64,000 nucleotides of DNA from CALJFL01 sp036961205 (GTDB lineage Bacteria; Pseudomonadota; Gammaproteobacteria; Pseudomonadales; Halieaceae). Every line of letters starts with the position of its first letter. Position 1 is the stretch's first letter. Below, in pieces: positions 26,228 to 34,218 of the stretch. Position numbers and translations under genes: made by a program. The notes below the pieces were generated by a model, which did not search any database, was not told the origin of the DNA, and saw only the letters and a program-made list of their open reading frames with translations. Location: the NCBI GenBank assembly GCA_036961205.1, contig JBALVI010000006.1:62001-126000 (forward strand), read 5' to 3'.

Positions 26228-27418
26228 CTATACCATGTTCGCGATTTTTACGTCGGGGTCTACTTCGGCATCGTAATCGACACCGTCAATTTCGAAACCA
26301 AACAATTGCAGGAATTCCCGTTTGTAGCCAGCGAAGTCAGAGATATCTCGCAGATTGTCCGTGCTGATTTGATCCCAAATTGCCCCCACCTCTGCCTGTA
26401 TCTCGGGATCAAGTTCCTTACGATCCGCGCGCAGCCTTCCCTCTTCATCAAGGTAAGGGGATGCGCCATACAGGGAATCTCTGAACAAGCCATTAACCTG
26501 CTCAATGCAGCCCTCGTGGATACCGCGTTCCTTCATCACTTTAAACAAGATAGCCAGGTAAATTGGCATCGCAGGAATAGCCGCACTGGCCTGAGTGACC
26601 ACCGCCTTCAACACAGACACGCGGGCGTCTCCGCCATTGGCCGCCAACTGCTCGCGAATCGCCAGTACCCTTTTATCCAGATCCTTCTTGGCGGCGCCAA
26701 TCGTTCCGTGCCAGTAAATATCCCATGTCACTTTCTCACCGATATAGGTATAGGCCGTCGTTTTGGCGCCATCTGCCAGCACGCCGGCAGCACCCAGGGC
26801 TTCAATCCACATCTGCCAATCTTCGCCGCCCATGACGGCCACTGTATTATCAATATCCTCCTGTGATGCCGCTTCCAGGTGGAAGTCCTGAATCTCTTCC
26901 TTATCGGTATTAACGCCTTTTTGAACCGTGTCGCCGCCAATAGGCTTAAGCGTAGAGTTGTGTACCACTCCAGTCACCGGATGCTGCCTGCGAGGGGACG
27001 CGAGGCTGTACACCACCAGGTCAATTTGGCCTAGGTCAGCTTTAATGGTGTCGATGGTTTTCTGCTTAATTTCGTCACTGAAAGCATCGCCATTGATGCT
27101 CTTGGCATAGAGACCTTCAGCTTCGGCAAATTTATGGAACGCTGCCGAGTTGTACCAACCCGCTGTTCCAGGCTTACGCTCTGTCCCTTCTTTTTCGAAG
27201 AAGATGCCCAGGGTCGATGCACCGGCACCAAATGCTGCAGTAATTCGCGAGGCCAGGCCGTAACCCGTGGACGAACCTATCACCAATACCCGCTTGGGTC
27301 CGCCCGCAATTGGCCCCTGAGATTTCACATGGGTGATTTGCTTCTGAACGTTGGCTTCGCAGCCGGTAGGGTGAGTGGTAACACAGAGAAAACCACGTAC
27401 ACGAGGCTTGATGATCAT
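26228..27418 (-). CDS. fabV: Enoyl-ACP reductase FabV
   Basis: NADH-dependent trans-2-enoyl-ACP (or -CoA) reductase of 396 residues, the last step of fatty-acid elongation and the triclosan-resistant alternative to FabI. The start MIIKPRVRGFLCVTTHPTGC is the family signature and fixes the ATG at 27418. The cofactor loop is VIGSSTGYGLASRI. The catalytic Tyr-x8-Lys lies in YWHGTIGAAK. The C-terminal substrate-binding part (RIRGFDVEGV type) ends FEIDGVDYDAEVDPD. First gene of a three-gene unit with the MBL hydrolase and acyl-CoA ligase. Confidence 0.95.
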   Translation of the reverse strand: MIIKPRVRGFLCVTTHPTGCEANVQKQITHVKSQGPIAGGPKRVLVIGSSTGYGLASRITAAFGAGASTLGIFFEKEGTERKPGTAGWYNSAAFHKFAEAEGLYAKSINGDAFSDEIKQKTIDTIKADLGQIDLVVYSLASPRRQHPVTGVVHNSTLKPIGGDTVQKGVNTDKEEIQDFHLEAASQEDIDNTVAVMGGEDWQMWIEALGAAGVLADGAKTTAYTYIGEKVTWDIYWHGTIGAAKKDLDKRVLAIREQLAANGGDARVSVLKAVVTQASAAIPAMPIYLAILFKVMKERGIHEGCIEQVNGLFRDSLYGASPYLDEEGRLRADRKELDPEIQAEVGAIWDQISTDNLRDISDFAGYKREFLQLFGFEIDGVDYDAEVDPDVKIANMV

Positions 27419-27585
27419 ATTGTATGAGTTCCTGGCTTTGGTCATTAAAGCGCCGAGACAGGCAAATAGTGGTCACCGGCGCGACTGGAAAGTGTAGCAC
27501 AGCGAGGGAGATTCTAAAGCCGGTGCTTGTATTCCCACCCCCGGTAACGTTCAATATCGCCACTCAACGCTTTAGCTGAACGACA
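27419..27585. promoter_or_regulatory. Divergent intergenic region fabV/miaE
   Basis: 167 bp between the start codons of two divergent genes, so it must hold promoters for both. No convincing -35/-10 pair or inverted repeat was recognised by eye. Confidence 0.4.
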
Positions 27586-28170
27586 ATGCCAAAATCACCC
27601 CTACTAACCCCAACATCACCAAGCTGGACAGCGGCTGTGATGGAGAACTTTAACGAGTTTTTGCAAGACCACGCTGCTGCCGAGAAGAAAGCGTCAGGCA
27701 TGGCGATGTCTATGGTGTCGCACTATCCAGACCGTATCGAACTGGTGGCGTCCATGGCTGATCTGGCTATTGAAGAGCTCAGCCATTACCGCGAGGTGGT
27801 AAAATGGATTCACCAGCGAGGACTTCATACAACCGCGGACAGCAAGGACCATTACGTACTGGCATTTCGCAAAGCCATGCGCCAGGGCGCTGATCCAGAA
27901 GCTTACTTACTTGATCGTCTGTTAACGGCGAGCATTATTGAGGCCAGGGGTGCTGAGCGCTTTGCGCTGGTGGCAAACGCTCTGGAAGATGGACCGCTAA
28001 AGAAGTTTTACCATTCCATTGCCCGCTCTGAGGAGCGCCACTACACCCTGTTCCTCGACCTCGCGGGACTCTACCTTCCTCAGCAGGACATTGAAGCTCG
28101 CTGGGATGAATTATTGGCGGCGGAAGCGGAAATAGTCGCGCGCCTGCCTATCCGAGCCGCGCTCCACTGA
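27586..28170 (+). CDS. miaE: tRNA-(ms2io6A)-hydroxylase MiaE
   Basis: Non-haem di-iron monooxygenase of 194 residues that hydroxylates the isopentenyl group of ms2i6A37 in tRNA. Ferritin-like four-helix bundle with iron ligands in FLQDHAAAEKKAS, IEELSHYREV, IIEARGAERF and ARSEERHYTLF. Length is normal. It starts at ATG. The stop overlaps the likely non-canonical start of the glycosyltransferase-like gene that follows. Confidence 0.93.
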   Translation: MPKSPLLTPTSPSWTAAVMENFNEFLQDHAAAEKKASGMAMSMVSHYPDRIELVASMADLAIEELSHYREVVKWIHQRGLHTTADSKDHYVLAFRKAMRQGADPEAYLLDRLLTASIIEARGAERFALVANALEDGPLKKFYHSIARSEERHYTLFLDLAGLYLPQQDIEARWDELLAAEAEIVARLPIRAALH

Positions 28171-29480
28171 ACCTGATCTCCGACAAAGCAGTCGCACGTT
28201 ATCTCGAACGGTACCGCGAAGCCTGCGTACCGCCCGCACCTGATACCGGGTCCTGGCACCACGTATTAGTAATCCCGGCTTACCAAGAAGCGGCTACGCT
28301 TATTGACTCGCTCAACGAGGTGCAAAATTCCGGCAAACGGCTGCTGATCATACTGGTGCTTAATCGCCCCCAGCATGACGACAATCCCGCCATTAACGAC
28401 GAACTCAGAAGCCGTATTCAAGCGCTAACAACAACTGTATCGCCAAGCGCCGGTTGTACACTGCATCCCTTGCACGCCCTGACCGATATTCTGTGCGTCG
28501 ATACGGAGATGATTTTTGGAGCCATTGCAGATAGCGACGGAGTCGGACGTGCGCGAAAAATTGGTTGTGACACGGCACTGTTATGGATGACGGCAGGGGC
28601 AATAAAATCGAACTGGATCTGCAGTACTGATGCCGATGCGACCCTACCCAAAGATTACTTCTTGCGACTGGATGAATCACCTGCGGACACCTCTGCCGCA
28701 CTTTACCCTTTCCGTCACGATGCATCAGAAGACGAACGCACTAACGACGCCTGTACACGCTACGAGTTACGGCTTCATCATTACGTACTAGGACTGCATT
28801 ACGCCCGCTCACCCTACGCCTTTCATACTTTGGGTAGTTGTCTGGCGGTGCGTGCATCCAACTACGCTCAGGTGCGGGGCTTTCCACCAAGATCAGCGGC
28901 TGAAGATTTTTATCTACTCAACAAGCTCGCGAAAACCGGCCCCATCATGCAACTGACAGGGCAGTGTATTTCGCTGGCGGCACGACCCTCTGCTCGCGTG
29001 CCCTTCGGTACAGGTCCTGCTGTGCAGCGAATTTTGGACTCAGCAAATATGTCAGACCAGCAACTGTACTATCATCCTGCATGCTTTGAGGCACTGCGCT
29101 GTGTACTTGCGGGCATAACTGCGCACGGCGTTAACAGCGAAGCCGAACTGCAGGAAGCAGTGAAGACGCTAGGGTTATCGGAAGCACTAATTCGCACCAG
29201 CATGGACACACTTGGCAATCTGGGATTGGCAGGTGCTATCGATCACTGCCGGCGCCAAAGCAAGAATACGGCGGCATTTACAAGACACTTCCATCAATGG
29301 TTTGACGGATTCAGGACTCTCAAGTTTATTCATGGTCTACGGGATGCGGGGTGGCAAGATATGAATCTGACAGAGCTCTCGGTCTCGCTCTCGAAGAACC
29401 AGTGGCCCATTGCGGTAAATGCCGACAACCCGCTGGCTTGCCGGGAGGCACTGTTGGAACAGTGGAATTGGACCTTCTAA
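28167..29480 (+). CDS. Glycosyltransferase family 2-like protein, apparently with a non-ATG start
   Basis: Nucleotide-sugar-dependent glycosyltransferase-like protein (GT-A fold). The N-terminal strand HVLVIPAYQEAATLIDSL is the hallmark start of the fold, and ICSTDADATLPKDYF holds the metal-binding Asp cluster. ADSDGVGRARKIGCDTAL fits the family too. The first GTG in frame (28320) would remove the first strand. Upstream to the stop at 28107 there is no ATG, GTG or TTG that keeps it except none at all; CTG at 28167, overlapping the miaE stop as CTGA, is the best candidate. Product about 437 residues. Target sugar or acceptor unknown. Confidence 0.68.
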   Translation: MNLISDKAVARYLERYREACVPPAPDTGSWHHVLVIPAYQEAATLIDSLNEVQNSGKRLLIILVLNRPQHDDNPAINDELRSRIQALTTTVSPSAGCTLHPLHALTDILCVDTEMIFGAIADSDGVGRARKIGCDTALLWMTAGAIKSNWICSTDADATLPKDYFLRLDESPADTSAALYPFRHDASEDERTNDACTRYELRLHHYVLGLHYARSPYAFHTLGSCLAVRASNYAQVRGFPPRSAAEDFYLLNKLAKTGPIMQLTGQCISLAARPSARVPFGTGPAVQRILDSANMSDQQLYYHPACFEALRCVLAGITAHGVNSEAELQEAVKTLGLSEALIRTSMDTLGNLGLAGAIDHCRRQSKNTAAFTRHFHQWFDGFRTLKFIHGLRDAGWQDMNLTELSVSLSKNQWPIAVNADNPLACREALLEQWNWTF

Positions 29481-29527
29481 CCCTGACCGACTGTGGAGGG
29501 CAGAGTTTCAGTGCTCGATGCCAGTCC

Positions 29528-31168
29528 TTACAAACTCAGACGACGGATATCCGATAGTAAACCCACTAACTGAGACATAAACCTGCCGCCGTCACCGCCG
29601 TTGACTACGCGGTGGTCATACGACAATGCGAGGGGAAGCATTTTTCGGGGCTGGAATTCGCTGCCGTTCCAGACCGGCTTCATCTGGGCGCGCGAGACGC
29701 CGAGAATCGCCACTTCCGGCGCGTTCACAATGGGTGTGAACCCGGTGCCACCCAGATTACCAAGGCTGGAAATGGTAAAACATCCGCCCTGCATATCCGC
29801 TGGCATTAACTTCCTGTCTTTGGCTTTGCCTGCCAGGCTAATAACCTCTTCGGCAAGCTCCCAAATAGATTTTTGGTCTGCGTCGCGGATGACCGGCACG
29901 ACCAGCCCGGCAGGTGTGTCTACTGCCATTCCTATGTGAATGTATTTCTTGTAGGCCAATTCCTCACCCTGCGCCGCCAACGAAGAATTCAGTTTCGGAT
30001 TATCGCGCAGGGCGACCGCACAAGCCTTGATGATAAAGGGCATTGGCGTAATTTTAGTGTTCCGCCGTTCTGCTTCCGCCTTCAGGGTCGCTCGAAATTC
30101 CTCAAGCTCGCTGATGTCCGCGTCATCAAACTGAGTTACGTGTGGCACGTTAAGCCAGTTGCGGTGCATATTGGCGGCAGTGATTTTATCAATCTTGCTG
30201 CGCTTGGTAAGTTCCACCTCACCGAATTTGGAGAAATCGATATCGGGAATCGCTGGAATGCCCGCGCCTGAGACCTGGGCGCTCGCCGCCGGCCCCGAGC
30301 TCAATGTCTTCTTGGAAAAGTTATGTAAATCCTCTTTGACAACTCGACCTCGGGGACCACTACCAGAGACCTGAGTCAGGTCAATACCAAACTCTCGGGC
30401 CAATTTTCGAACTGCAGGACCGGCATAGATAGAGCCACCCGCCCGCAGAGCAGACTCCTGGATGGTCGGTTTTACATCAGTTTTTGCATGTTCTGGTGCG
30501 ACTTGCGCAGGCACATCATCGGGCTTGGCCTTTGGCTCAGTTGCAGCTGGTAATGGCACCGGCGCGCTCGCTCCGTCACCACCGGCAACCCGCATTTCAG
30601 CAATCGGCGCACCCTGCTTAACCTGTTGCCCTTCCGTGACCAGTAATTTTAAGACCTCTCCGGCGTGGGGCGACGGCACCTCCATCGACGCCTTATCGCT
30701 CTCCAATGCAACCAGAGAATCTCCCTCTTCGACAATATCGCCAGGCGCTACGCTCAGCTCTATGACCTCGACCTCATCCTCAGTGCCTATATCGGGCACT
30801 ACCACGGTAACCGACTGAGCTGGTGTCGACGCTGCCGCCGGCGCCTGCGGTTCAACGACAGCGACCTCAGGGGCCACTTCAACCTGGGCTTCAGTTTCAG
30901 GCGCAGGTTCAACCGCTGACTCGATATCGCCAACAGCTTCGAGAACCAAAATAGCCGAGCCCTCTGCCAATTCATCGCCTTCTTTGACCAGCACTTCGAC
31001 CACAGTACCTGCCCCGGTAGATGGGATTTCCATGGAAGCCTTATCTGATTCCAGTACGATCAATGACTGGTCGACTTCTACCTCATCGCCAACCGCCACC
31101 AGTAACTCGATGACCTCGGCTCCTTCGGCGCCACCAATATCGGGTACTGTTACTTCATGCTTGGCCAC
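29528..31168 (-). CDS. aceF: Dihydrolipoamide acetyltransferase, pyruvate dehydrogenase E2
   Basis: E2 core of the pyruvate dehydrogenase complex, 546 residues. Two lipoyl domains (about residues 1-75 and 115-190) each carry ESDKASMEIP/VP with the lipoylated Lys. Pro/Ala/Glu-rich linkers follow. The E3-binding domain (about 245-285, AGPAVRKLAREFGIDL... GPRGRVVKEDL) precedes the catalytic domain with SYDHRVVNGGDG near the end. Starts at GTG with AAGGAAT upstream, 56 bp after aceE. Two lipoyl domains rather than three is common outside the enterics. Confidence 0.95.
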   Translation of the reverse strand: MAKHEVTVPDIGGAEGAEVIELLVAVGDEVEVDQSLIVLESDKASMEIPSTGAGTVVEVLVKEGDELAEGSAILVLEAVGDIESAVEPAPETEAQVEVAPEVAVVEPQAPAAASTPAQSVTVVVPDIGTEDEVEVIELSVAPGDIVEEGDSLVALESDKASMEVPSPHAGEVLKLLVTEGQQVKQGAPIAEMRVAGGDGASAPVPLPAATEPKAKPDDVPAQVAPEHAKTDVKPTIQESALRAGGSIYAGPAVRKLAREFGIDLTQVSGSGPRGRVVKEDLHNFSKKTLSSGPAASAQVSGAGIPAIPDIDFSKFGEVELTKRSKIDKITAANMHRNWLNVPHVTQFDDADISELEEFRATLKAEAERRNTKITPMPFIIKACAVALRDNPKLNSSLAAQGEELAYKKYIHIGMAVDTPAGLVVPVIRDADQKSIWELAEEVISLAGKAKDRKLMPADMQGGCFTISSLGNLGGTGFTPIVNAPEVAILGVSRAQMKPVWNGSEFQPRKMLPLALSYDHRVVNGGDGGRFMSQLVGLLSDIRRLSL

Positions 31169-31180
31169 GTGATATTCCTT

Positions 31181-31218
31181 TTACTTTTCGCTTTCGGCTT
31201 TACTTTTACGCTTTCGGC
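31181..31218. repeat. Short tandem direct repeat in the aceE-aceF gap
   Basis: Two near-identical 18-19-base copies (TTACTTTTCGCTTTCGGC and TTACTTTTACGCTTTCGGC on the plus strand) lie between the aceE stop and the aceF ribosome site. On the transcribed strand they are purine-rich. Role unknown; may be slippage. Confidence 0.5.
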
Positions 31219-31224
31219 AACAAC

Positions 31225-33876
31225 TTAAACGGTCACTGGGTCGACTTTGTCGCCCCGAATTTTAAGCGCTTCGCGAGCCTGTGAAACCACTTTCATTTCG
31301 ATCTTGCCTTCATCCGCCAAAGCCTTGAGTGTTGCCAATACGACATACTCCCGACTCACTTCAAAAAATTCACGTAGCTTGCCACGGGTATCACTGCGAC
31401 CATAACCGTCGGTGCCAAGCGTGACGTAGTGCCCCGGAATGAACTCACGAATTTGATCGGTGTAAACCTTCATATAATCGGTGGCGGCGATAAAGGGGCC
31501 TTCGCTATCCTGCAGAACCTGGGTGACATAAGGGACTCTGGGCTGCTCTTCCGGATTCAACAGATTCCAGCGAGCCGCCGCCTTTCCTTCTCGCTGCAAC
31601 TCGTTGACGCTGGTTAGACTCCAGACGTCTGCAGCCACGTCATAATCCTTCTCCAGTATCTGGGCAGCCGCTTCTACTTCTCTCAGGATCGTGCCCGCGC
31701 CCAGCAACTGCACGCGCAATGCCTTCTTCGCAGGTGACTGCTTCAGGCGGTACATACCCTTGATAATCCCCTCTTCCACGCCCTCAGGCATTTCAGGGTG
31801 GGTGTAGTTTTCGTTCATCGTGGTGATGTAGTAAAACTTGTTCTCGCCTTCAACATACATGCGGCGAAGACCGTCCTGAATAACCACGGCAAGCTCATAG
31901 CTGTAAGCCGGGTCATAACTCACACAGTTGGGAATGGTAGCGGCCTGAATATGGCTGTGACCATCCTGGTGCTGCAAGCCCTCGCCATTCAGTGTGGTGC
32001 GACCAGCAGTACCCCCGATCAGGAAGCCACGTGCCTGACTATCGCCAGCAGCCCAGGCCAGATCACCAATACGCTGAAAGCCAAACATGGAATAGTAAAT
32101 ATAAAATGGCACCATGGTGTAGCCGCTGGTGCTATAGGATGTGGCTGCTGCTAACCAGGCTGAGAACGCACCAGCCTCATTAATGCCCTCTTCCAGAATT
32201 TGTCCCTGCTTGTCCTCTTTGTAGAACATGATCTGGTCAGAGTCATGTGGGGTGTACTGCTGTCCTGCCGATGAGTAAATACCAAGTTGGCGGAACATGC
32301 CTTCCATACCAAAAGTACGCGCCTCATCCGGCACTATGGGCACAACACGCTCACCCATTTTTTTGTCTTTTACCAGACTGGATAATATTCGAACGAAGGC
32401 CATGGTGGTGGATATTTCACGTTTGCCGCTGCCCTTGAGCTGGCTTTTGAATGCATCCAGCGGTGGTGTTTCGAGACGCTGTATCTCGCTGCGGCGAGCC
32501 GGAATAGATCCGCCCAATTCTCCGCGGCGTTCATTCATGTAGCGCATTTCCGGGCTGTCCGCCGCAGGTCGATAATAAGGAACGTCTTTGAGTTCTGTGT
32601 CGCTGATCGGAATTCCGAAGCGATCGCGGAACGCCTTGAGGCTCGCCATATCCAGTTTTTTCAAGGAGTGGGTCTCGTTGTTGGCTTCGCCCGCCTCCCC
32701 GGTACCGTAACCTTTGACCGTCATCGCCAATATTACAGTTGGGCGTTCGCTCTGAGCAACCGCCGCTGCGTAGGCTGCATAGACCTTGTAGGGATCGTGA
32801 CCACCGCGGTTGAGGTACATAATGTCATCGTCGGAGAGGTCGGCAACCAGCGCAGCAGTTTCCGGATACTTGCCGAAGAAATGCTCACGGGTATAGGCGC
32901 CGCCGTTGTATTTGTAATTTTGCAGTTCGCCGTCGCAGACCTCGTCCATGCGCTGCTGCAGCAGGCCACTTTCGTCTTTGGCCAGCAGAGGGTCCCACTT
33001 GCGCCCCCAAACTACTTTTAAGACGTCCCAATCCGCTCCGCGGAACACACCTTCCAGTTCCTGAATAATTTTGCCGTTGCCCCGCACAGGGCCATCCAGT
33101 CTTTGCAGGTTACAGTTAATCACGAATATCAGGTTGCCCAATTTCTCCCGACCGGCCATAGCGATCGCGCCCAGAGATTCTGGTTCATCGCTTTCACCGT
33201 CACCCATGAAACACCACACATTGCGATCACCGTGATCGACCAGACCACGGCTCTGCTGGTATTTCAAAACGTGCGCCTGGTAAATAGCCTGGAGTGGCCC
33301 CAGCCCCATCGAGACGGTGGGAAACTGCCAATAGTCTGGCATTAACCAGGGGTGTGGGTAAGACGATAGTCCGCCGCCGTCTACCTCGCGCCTGAAACTG
33401 TCCATCTGTTGCTCGTCAATTCTGCCTTCCAGATAGGAACGTGCGTACATACCTGGCGCACTGTGTCCCTGATAGAACACCAGATCTCCCGGGTGACCGC
33501 CCTCGGTGCCACGCCAAAAATGGTTGAAGCCAATGTCATACAACGTTGCGCTGGAGGAGAAACTGGAAATGTGCCCGCCAAGGCCCTCGTCGTTGTCGTT
33601 CGCGCGCATCACCATGGCGAGCGCATTCCAACGGACCAGGGAGCGAATCCGCCGCTCCATGAAGAGGTCGCCAGGCATCGATTTTTCGTCAGCTGATCTT
33701 ATGGTATTGCGAAAAGGGGTGGTAATTGCGGGTGGCAGACGCATGCCCTCGTGAACAGCGTGCTTGCTTAATTCGGACAGAATATAGCTCGCGCGCTCAG
33801 ATCCGCCGTTCTTTAGCACTGAGTCCAGAGCGTCCATCCACTCTCGCGTTTCTGAAGGGTCGATATCTTCAATCAT
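31225..33876 (-). CDS. aceE: Pyruvate dehydrogenase E1 component, homodimeric type
   Basis: Thiamine diphosphate-dependent E1 of 883 residues that decarboxylates pyruvate and acetylates E2. The ThDP motif is GDGESDEPESLGAIAMAG followed by NCNLQRLDGPVRGN. HSAPGMYARSYLEGRI and GTDGYGRSDTRGKLR are typical of the homodimeric family. Length is close to the E. coli protein (887). ATG start. It precedes aceF as in most gammaproteobacteria; the lpd gene is not in the window. Confidence 0.97.
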   Translation of the reverse strand: MIEDIDPSETREWMDALDSVLKNGGSERASYILSELSKHAVHEGMRLPPAITTPFRNTIRSADEKSMPGDLFMERRIRSLVRWNALAMVMRANDNDEGLGGHISSFSSSATLYDIGFNHFWRGTEGGHPGDLVFYQGHSAPGMYARSYLEGRIDEQQMDSFRREVDGGGLSSYPHPWLMPDYWQFPTVSMGLGPLQAIYQAHVLKYQQSRGLVDHGDRNVWCFMGDGESDEPESLGAIAMAGREKLGNLIFVINCNLQRLDGPVRGNGKIIQELEGVFRGADWDVLKVVWGRKWDPLLAKDESGLLQQRMDEVCDGELQNYKYNGGAYTREHFFGKYPETAALVADLSDDDIMYLNRGGHDPYKVYAAYAAAVAQSERPTVILAMTVKGYGTGEAGEANNETHSLKKLDMASLKAFRDRFGIPISDTELKDVPYYRPAADSPEMRYMNERRGELGGSIPARRSEIQRLETPPLDAFKSQLKGSGKREISTTMAFVRILSSLVKDKKMGERVVPIVPDEARTFGMEGMFRQLGIYSSAGQQYTPHDSDQIMFYKEDKQGQILEEGINEAGAFSAWLAAATSYSTSGYTMVPFYIYYSMFGFQRIGDLAWAAGDSQARGFLIGGTAGRTTLNGEGLQHQDGHSHIQAATIPNCVSYDPAYSYELAVVIQDGLRRMYVEGENKFYYITTMNENYTHPEMPEGVEEGIIKGMYRLKQSPAKKALRVQLLGAGTILREVEAAAQILEKDYDVAADVWSLTSVNELQREGKAAARWNLLNPEEQPRVPYVTQVLQDSEGPFIAATDYMKVYTDQIREFIPGHYVTLGTDGYGRSDTRGKLREFFEVSREYVVLATLKALADEGKIEMKVVSQAREALKIRGDKVDPVTV

Positions 33877-33903
33877 GCCTGTTGTCTCTCCGAGGTGATT
33901 TCT

Positions 33904-33941
33904 CTGGCTCGTCTAATATTATCTGGCCCGTCTAATATTGT
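33904..33941. repeat. 19-bp tandem direct repeat upstream of aceE
   Basis: Two adjacent copies, CTGGCTCGTCTAATATTAT and CTGGCCCGTCTAATATTGT, match at 17 of 19 positions. They end 27 bp before the aceE ATG. This could be a duplicated regulator or ribosome-leader element. Confidence 0.6.
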
Positions 33942-34121
33942 CGGCCTGGGTTTCTCGAGTGGCGAAGAGGATGTGATCGTCGATTACATTCCAAAACAGC
34001 ACTGTATCCTGGCCCGAACTCGATTTATTAGTATAGTCGACGTTAAAAATCAGCTGCGCCAATCTCGCCGCGACCTCAGGCTGTAAAAATATTACCGCGT
34101 TTGCTCGGGAATAGTAATATA

Positions 34122-34136
34122 GTTCCAGTTTGGAAC
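34122..34136. promoter_or_regulatory. Perfect 6-3-6 dyad upstream of aceE, candidate operator
   Basis: GTTCCA and TGGAAC flank three bases. The 6-3-6 geometry is like that of GntR-family sites such as E. coli PdhR, though the bases differ from the PdhR consensus. It lies about 246 bp upstream of the aceE ATG. Candidate only. Confidence 0.35.
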
Positions 34137-34218
34137 CGATTTTCTTGCCAATTGCGCTTAAAATTCATCCATTTTCAATCAAAATGAAGTCTTTATGTAG
34201 TTTAACTACAAGATTCGC

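Larger units (their letters stand above)
33877..34218. promoter_or_regulatory. 342-bp non-coding leader region of aceEF
   Basis: Lies between the pitrilysin-like gene and aceE, both on the minus strand, so it should hold the protease terminator and the aceE promoter. Two structures are visible: a 19-bp tandem repeat (33904-33941) and a perfect 6-3-6 dyad GTTCCA-GTT-TGGAAC (34122-34136). A small TGTAGT/ACTACA hairpin (34196-34210) lies next to the protease stop. No confident sigma70 promoter was picked. The short plus-strand ORF here has no coding support. Confidence 0.5.

Noticed and set aside
33895..34086. Small plus-strand ORF in the aceE leader
   Set aside because: No ribosome site, no homology recognised, and it covers the direct repeats; probably chance.
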